The notes under the pieces: model-generated
What the model saw: only the letters and a program-made list of their open reading frames with translations
Databases searched by the model: none
What the model was told of the DNA's origin: nothing
Assembly: GCA_030527765.1 (NCBI GenBank)
Contig: JAUNAE010000137.1
Coordinates: forward strand, 1-9,312
Source: Eubacteriales bacterium
GTDB taxonomy: Bacteria; Bacillota_A; Clostridia; Lachnospirales; Lachnospiraceae
DNA: 9,312 nucleotides
Direction of reading: 5' to 3'
Shown here: one piece after another, positions 6,043 through 9,312 of the stretch
Layout of the letters: every line of letters begins with the position of its first letter
Numbering within the stretch: position 1 is the stretch's first letter
Made by a program: the position numbers and the translations under genes

Positions 6043-6522
6043 CTATTTATGATAGGGTTCATTGTTCATAATACGGAATCCCCGGTAAACCTGCTCTAGC
6101 AGAATCATCTGCATGAGCTGATGGGGAAAGGTCATTTTGGAAAAGCAGAGCTTATAATCTGCACGGGCGAGAACCCGGTCGCTGAGCCCAAGGGAGCCGC
6201 CGATGACAAAATCGATGGTGCTCTTGCCCTGAATTCCAAGGTTTTCCATGAATTTGGAGAGTTCCACGGAGTCCAGCATCTTTCCGTCCAGTGCCAGAGC
6301 AACGACATAGTCCTGCTCCCGAATATTTTTCAGAAGGCGCTCTCCTTCGGTTTCCTTAATCTGACGGTTCAGAGCTTCTGAGGCATGGTCCGGCGTCTTC
6401 TCGTCTGCAACCTGAATAAACCGCACATTGCAGTAACGTCCGAGACGCTTGGTGTATTCCTGAATTCCGTCTTTCAGGTATTTTTCTTTGATTTTTCCTA
6501 CACTGAGAATTCGAATCTCCAT
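6043..6522 (-). CDS. rlmH: 23S rRNA (pseudouridine-1915-N3)-methyltransferase RlmH
   Basis: Methylates pseudouridine 1915 in helix 69 of 23S rRNA on assembled ribosomes, using S-adenosylmethionine. The 159 residues are full length for this SPOUT-class enzyme. The start MEIRILSVGKIKEKYL is typical. The SAM-binding knot shows FVIGGSLGLS at 105-114, KMTFPHQLMQMILLEQVYR at 129-147 and the invariant end NEPYHK, whose His is needed for activity. AGGAG lies five bases before the ATG, and only 15 bases separate it from the upstream gene. Its TAG is followed closely by the ribosome site of the DUF2284 gene, which fits a single operon. Confidence 0.97.
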   Translation of the reverse strand: MEIRILSVGKIKEKYLKDGIQEYTKRLGRYCNVRFIQVADEKTPDHASEALNRQIKETEGERLLKNIREQDYVVALALDGKMLDSVELSKFMENLGIQGKSTIDFVIGGSLGLSDRVLARADYKLCFSKMTFPHQLMQMILLEQVYRGFRIMNNEPYHK

Positions 6523-6537
6523 GAGCTCTCCTTATGA

Positions 6538-7647
6538 TTAATATTCCAGATAGTATTCCCGACGGGTCACTTCACTGACCTGACCGTCTGCAGATACGAG
6601 AATCGCATAAAATACATGACTGTCCGAAGGCATGGAAATGGGCTGCTTATATAAGGTGCTTGCCGTTGTCGGCACCTCATCAAAGGCATAATACGCCCGG
6701 TAGCCTTCCGGTACTTCTACCTGAATCATAGTGTTTTCTGAGTATGTGCCGGATTTCGGGAAGACGTTCGGGGCATCCGGCTGTCCCTGGGAAATGACAT
6801 ATTTTTCTTCAAGAATGGGACTGGAAATGCCAAGGGCATTCACTCCCATGGCTTTCAGAATGGTGATGCCTTTTTCCATTGGAATCGGTTCGCTGTAAAT
6901 AGCACTTTCGGTGGTTGGTTCATTTCCGTCCAGAGTATAGTAGATGGTCTCGTAATCACTGGTGAAAGTCACCATCTGTTTCTGGGCATAAGTGCCGCCT
7001 GCGGCATTCACTTCCAAAGGAGGACAGATATAGTCCGCACAAAGTTCGAGAATGTCCGGGTTATCGCATTCTGCAAACAATTCCTGAAGCTTTGCATAAT
7101 TTCCGAGTGCATAATAGCATTCTGCCGTGAGAAGATAAAGATCTCCTTTGTTCGGATATATTCTAAGCATTGGTTTCAGTACGAGAATGGCACCTTCGTA
7201 CCTTCCCGCTGCCTGCTGCACTTTGGCAAGAAGATAGTTGGCGTCGTAGTCATCCGGCCGATGGTTGATGGCGGATGTGAGATAATCCGTCGCCTTTGTG
7301 TAATTGCCTACCTGATAAGCCTTGGTTCCCCGGTTGTACAGACTGTTGTAGCTGTTCATATACAAGGTGACTCCCAGAATGATAAGAATGGACACACCAA
7401 CAAGAAGAGACCAGCCGAAGCGGCTGAGAAACTGCTTCACAGGACGGAACTGTTTCCGAAGACGTCCAAGTCTCGTGGCCTGAGAGGCTTTTTCTTTTTC
7501 GTAGAATGTTTTTTCATCATCCAGTTTCTTCTTCAGAAGCTGCTGCTCTACGGTGTCAAATTCTTTTACCCAGGGAACTTCTGTGAGGCACTTCGGACAA
7601 TACAGAGTTCCGGAGGGAACTTCGCTGTTACAATATGGACATTTCAT
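6538..7647 (-). CDS. Zinc-ribbon/TM/TPR protein with two chitobiase-like C-terminal domains
   Basis: A protein of 369 residues in clear modules. An N-terminal zinc ribbon has Cys3, Cys6, Cys17 and Cys20 (CPYC and CPKC). A charged, probably helical linker (about 30-70) leads to one membrane segment at about 78-97 (LLVGVSILIILGVTLY). About three TPRs follow at 103-200 (YQVGNYTKATDYLTSAI and similar). Two beta domains of the chitobiase/beta-hexosaminidase C-terminal type follow at about 208-285 and 291-369, with YYTLDGNEPTTESAIYSEPI and YYAFDEVPTTASTLYKQPI as matching signatures. The zinc ribbon should be cytoplasmic and the rest outside, by the positive-inside pattern (many Lys/Arg before the membrane segment). 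It may be a cell-envelope scaffold binding peptide or glycan, but this is inference and no enzyme activity is visible. The ATG at 7647 starts directly on the zinc ribbon; its nearby ribosome site is weak. Confidence 0.88.
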   Translation of the reverse strand: MKCPYCNSEVPSGTLYCPKCLTEVPWVKEFDTVEQQLLKKKLDDEKTFYEKEKASQATRLGRLRKQFRPVKQFLSRFGWSLLVGVSILIILGVTLYMNSYNSLYNRGTKAYQVGNYTKATDYLTSAINHRPDDYDANYLLAKVQQAAGRYEGAILVLKPMLRIYPNKGDLYLLTAECYYALGNYAKLQELFAECDNPDILELCADYICPPLEVNAAGGTYAQKQMVTFTSDYETIYYTLDGNEPTTESAIYSEPIPMEKGITILKAMGVNALGISSPILEEKYVISQGQPDAPNVFPKSGTYSENTMIQVEVPEGYRAYYAFDEVPTTASTLYKQPISMPSDSHVFYAILVSADGQVSEVTRREYYLEY

Positions 7648-7656
7648 AAGCAGATC

Positions 7657-7685
7657 CGCAGCTATAGCGATAGGGAATAGCTGCG
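7657..7685 (-). promoter_or_regulatory. 9-bp hairpin between strong SD and start of the zinc-ribbon/TPR gene
   Basis: On the transcript strand CGCAGCTAT and ATAGCTGCG form a perfect 9-bp stem with an 11-base loop. It lies between a strong AAAGGAGGG (about 7692-7700) and the ATG at 7647. The Shine-Dalgarno is more than 40 bases from the ATG in linear sequence. Folding the stem cuts the effective distance to about 15 bases. A competing perfect pairing, GGGAAT (7689-7694) with ATTCCC (7673-7678), would hide part of the Shine-Dalgarno. No U-run follows, so it is not a terminator. Pairings are seen; the regulatory role is inference. Confidence 0.5.
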
Positions 7686-7712
7686 ATGATTCCCTCCTTT
7701 CTTTCTTCTGGA

Positions 7713-9312
7713 TTAACCGTGCTGTTCCAGATAATTCTCGAACTGTTCTTCACTCATAAGAATCTTGCGGGGTTTGGTACCTTCCTCAGGTCCGACAACG
7801 CCTGCATCACTCAGCTGATCCATAATACGTGCGGCACGGTTGAAACCGATCTTAAACATACGCTGCAGCATACCAATGGATGCCTTGTCTTTTTCGATAA
7901 TAAATTTGCCGGCTTCTGTGAAATATACATCCAGTTCGTCGTTTCCGCCTCCGGCCATGCTGGAAACACTGGTGATCTGTACGGCTTTTTCCTGCTCAAT
8001 CTGAGCCTCGGATTTCGGGTTCCGATTCTTTAGGAAGTCTACAATGTCGCTGACCTCTTCATCGGATACAAAGGCACCCTGAAGACGGGCAGGTTTCGGC
8101 ATTCCCTGAGGATAGAACAGCATATCTCCTTTGCCGAGAAGCTTCTCGGCACCGTTCATATCCAGAATGGTACGGGAATCCACACCGGAGGATACGGCAA
8201 ATGCGATTCGGGAAGGCATGTTTGCTTTGATCAGACCGGTGATGACATTGACAGATGGTCTCTGGGTTGCAATGATCAGATGGATACCTGCTGCACGGGC
8301 AAGCTGTGCCAGACGGCAGATGGCATCTTCGACTTCTCCCGGTGCGACCATCATAAGGTCCGCAAGCTCGTCTACGATGATGACGATCTGAGGAAGAGGC
8401 TTCGGACGTTCCTCTCCTTCCGGGAAATCCATTTTCTGTATTTTTCGATTATACTCTCCCAGATTACGCACGTTGTATTCTGCAAAAGTATTGTAGCGCT
8501 GTGTCATCTCCTGAACAGCCCAGTTCAACGCTCCGGCAGCTTTCTTCGGATCCGTTACGACCGGAATGAGAAGGTGTGGAATGCCGTTGTAAACACTGAG
8601 CTCAACAACCTTCGGGTCGACCATGATGAGTTTGACTTCATCCGGATTTGCCTTGTACAGAAGACTGACGATCAGGGTATTGATACACACGGATTTACCG
8701 GAACCTGTGGCACCTGCGATCAAAAGGTGAGGCATTTTGGCAATATCCGTGACAACCGGCTTTCCTGCGATATCTTTACCGGCAGCAAAGGAAAGTTTGG
8801 ACTTGGAATTCTGGAATTCAGAGGATTCCAGAAGATCTCTCAGAGGAACGGCGACGTTCTCTTTATTCGGAACCTCGATACCGATGGCAGCTTTGCCCGG
8901 AATCGGTGCTTCCATACGAATGTCTGCACAGGCAAGGTTCAGCTTGATATCGTCTGTGAGACTGACGATCTTGCTGACTTTGACACCCATTTCCGGCTGC
9001 AATTCATAGCGTGTTACCGTCGGACCGCAGCTGACATTCAGAATCTTCACATTGACACCGAAATTATGGAGTGTCTCCTGCAGTTTCTTGGCAGTCTGGC
9101 GAAGGTGCTCTTCAGAATCTCCACTAGTCTTACCGGAACCTTTTTTCATAAGATCCAGAGGCGGGAAGACGTATACCGGCCTCTGAACTTCCTCTTTCGC
9201 GGCAATTTCCTGGGCAACATTCTCGATGCCTGCTTCAATCTCAGCCGGAGAAGATTTTGGTTGTTTTGGGGACGGGGCTTTTGGCACGGCATCTGTGGTC
9301 GGAGTCTCCGAT
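7713..9312 (-). CDS. ftsK: DNA translocase FtsK/SpoIIIE family, 5' end outside window
   Basis: The last 532 or so codons of a hexameric DNA pump that moves chromosome ends through the division septum, or into the forespore if it is the SpoIIIE version. The frame is open to the right edge, so the N-terminal membrane domain is not seen. The visible part starts with a Pro/Lys/Ser-rich linker, followed by the alpha domain ([20 protein letters not shown]). The RecA-like motor has Walker A GATGSGKS near 8693-8719 and Walker [14 protein letters not shown] near 8355-8395, then [14 protein letters not shown] and [11 protein letters not shown]. The C-terminal winged-helix gamma domain (about 7725-7945, with [28 protein letters not shown]) recognises the polar DNA signals that orient translocation. 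It ends LEQHG and TAA. FtsK and SpoIIIE cannot be told apart without the N terminus. Confidence 0.95.
   Translation of the reverse strand, partial: SETPTTDAVPKAPSPKQPKSSPAEIEAGIENVAQEIAAKEEVQRPVYVFPPLDLMKKGSGKTSGDSEEHLRQTAKKLQETLHNFGVNVKILNVSCGPTVTRYELQPEMGVKVSKIVSLTDDIKLNLACADIRMEAPIPGKAAIGIEVPNKENVAVPLRDLLESSEFQNSKSKLSFAAGKDIAGKPVVTDIAKMPHLLIAGATGSGKSVCINTLIVSLLYKANPDEVKLIMVDPKVVELSVYNGIPHLLIPVVTDPKKAAGALNWAVQEMTQRYNTFAEYNVRNLGEYNRKIQKMDFPEGEERPKPLPQIVIIVDELADLMMVAPGEVEDAICRLAQLARAAGIHLIIATQRPSVNVITGLIKANMPSRIAFAVSSGVDSRTILDMNGAEKLLGKGDMLFYPQGMPKPARLQGAFVSDEEVSDIVDFLKNRNPKSEAQIEQEKAVQITSVSSMAGGGNDELDVYFTEAGKFIIEKDKASIGMLQRMFKIGFNRAARIMDQLSDAGVVGPEEGTKPRKILMSEEQFENYLEQHG

Noticed and set aside
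6029..6043. A GTG start for the DUF2284 protein overlapping the rlmH stop
   Set aside because: The ATG at 6028 has AAAGGA five bases upstream, whereas this site would lie within the coding part if GTG were used.
1..9312. CRISPR arrays, tRNA or rRNA genes, insertion sequences, phage or defence genes
   Set aside because: No regularly spaced repeats, cloverleaf-like sequences, transposase motifs or defence-type domains were seen on either strand by eye.

Overview
The window looks like chromosomal DNA of a Gram-positive anaerobe of the Clostridia, most likely a gut Lachnospiraceae. This is inferred from several things: strong AGGAG-type ribosome sites, moderate base composition, a zinc-ribbon/TPR/chitobiase-like membrane protein next to ftsK, a short proB without a PUA domain, a YnzC-type DUF896 protein, and a secreted protein with Pro-Thr-Glu linkers of the PTATPEPTPTETPE kind. 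No species can be named from the sequence alone. All real genes are on the minus strand, so the window is best read from right to left.

From 9312 down to 3951 lies a tight run of housekeeping genes. It starts with an ftsK/spoIIIE-type DNA translocase (its 5' end lies outside the window). Next come a zinc-ribbon membrane protein with TPRs and two chitobiase-like domains, rlmH (23S rRNA methyltransferase), a Cys-rich DUF2284 protein, a PhoH-family ATPase and ybeY (rRNA-processing endonuclease). Within the part from rlmH to ybeY the spacing is a few bases and ribosome sites lie inside the preceding genes, so one transcript is likely. The themes are chromosome segregation and ribosome maturation.

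A 194-bp gap (3757-3950) with a plausible promoter and a 37-codon small reading frame leads into a second group: proB (glutamate 5-kinase), a DUF896 protein and 5-formyltetrahydrofolate cyclo-ligase. The last two genes overlap. The usual partner proA is not beside proB. The 94-bp gap after proB holds an imperfect inverted repeat instead.

After a 160-bp AT-rich regulatory gap (1894-2053) comes the 5' part of a large secreted protein. It has a signal peptide, an acidic Pro/Thr/Glu-rich linker, a predicted beta-helix with GGAI-N-G repeats and further extracellular domains, and it runs off the left edge. The gap holds two -10 boxes in identical 10-bp contexts, two TGATCAGAA repeats and an 8-bp hairpin just before the ribosome site, so this gene is probably controlled separately from the housekeeping genes.

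I see no RNA genes, insertion sequences, CRISPR arrays or phage genes, and no clear new multi-gene system. The items most worth a second look are the hairpin between a strong Shine-Dalgarno and the start of the zinc-ribbon/TPR gene, the small frame abutting proB, and the control region of the surface protein. No gene-free stretch exceeds 300 bases.
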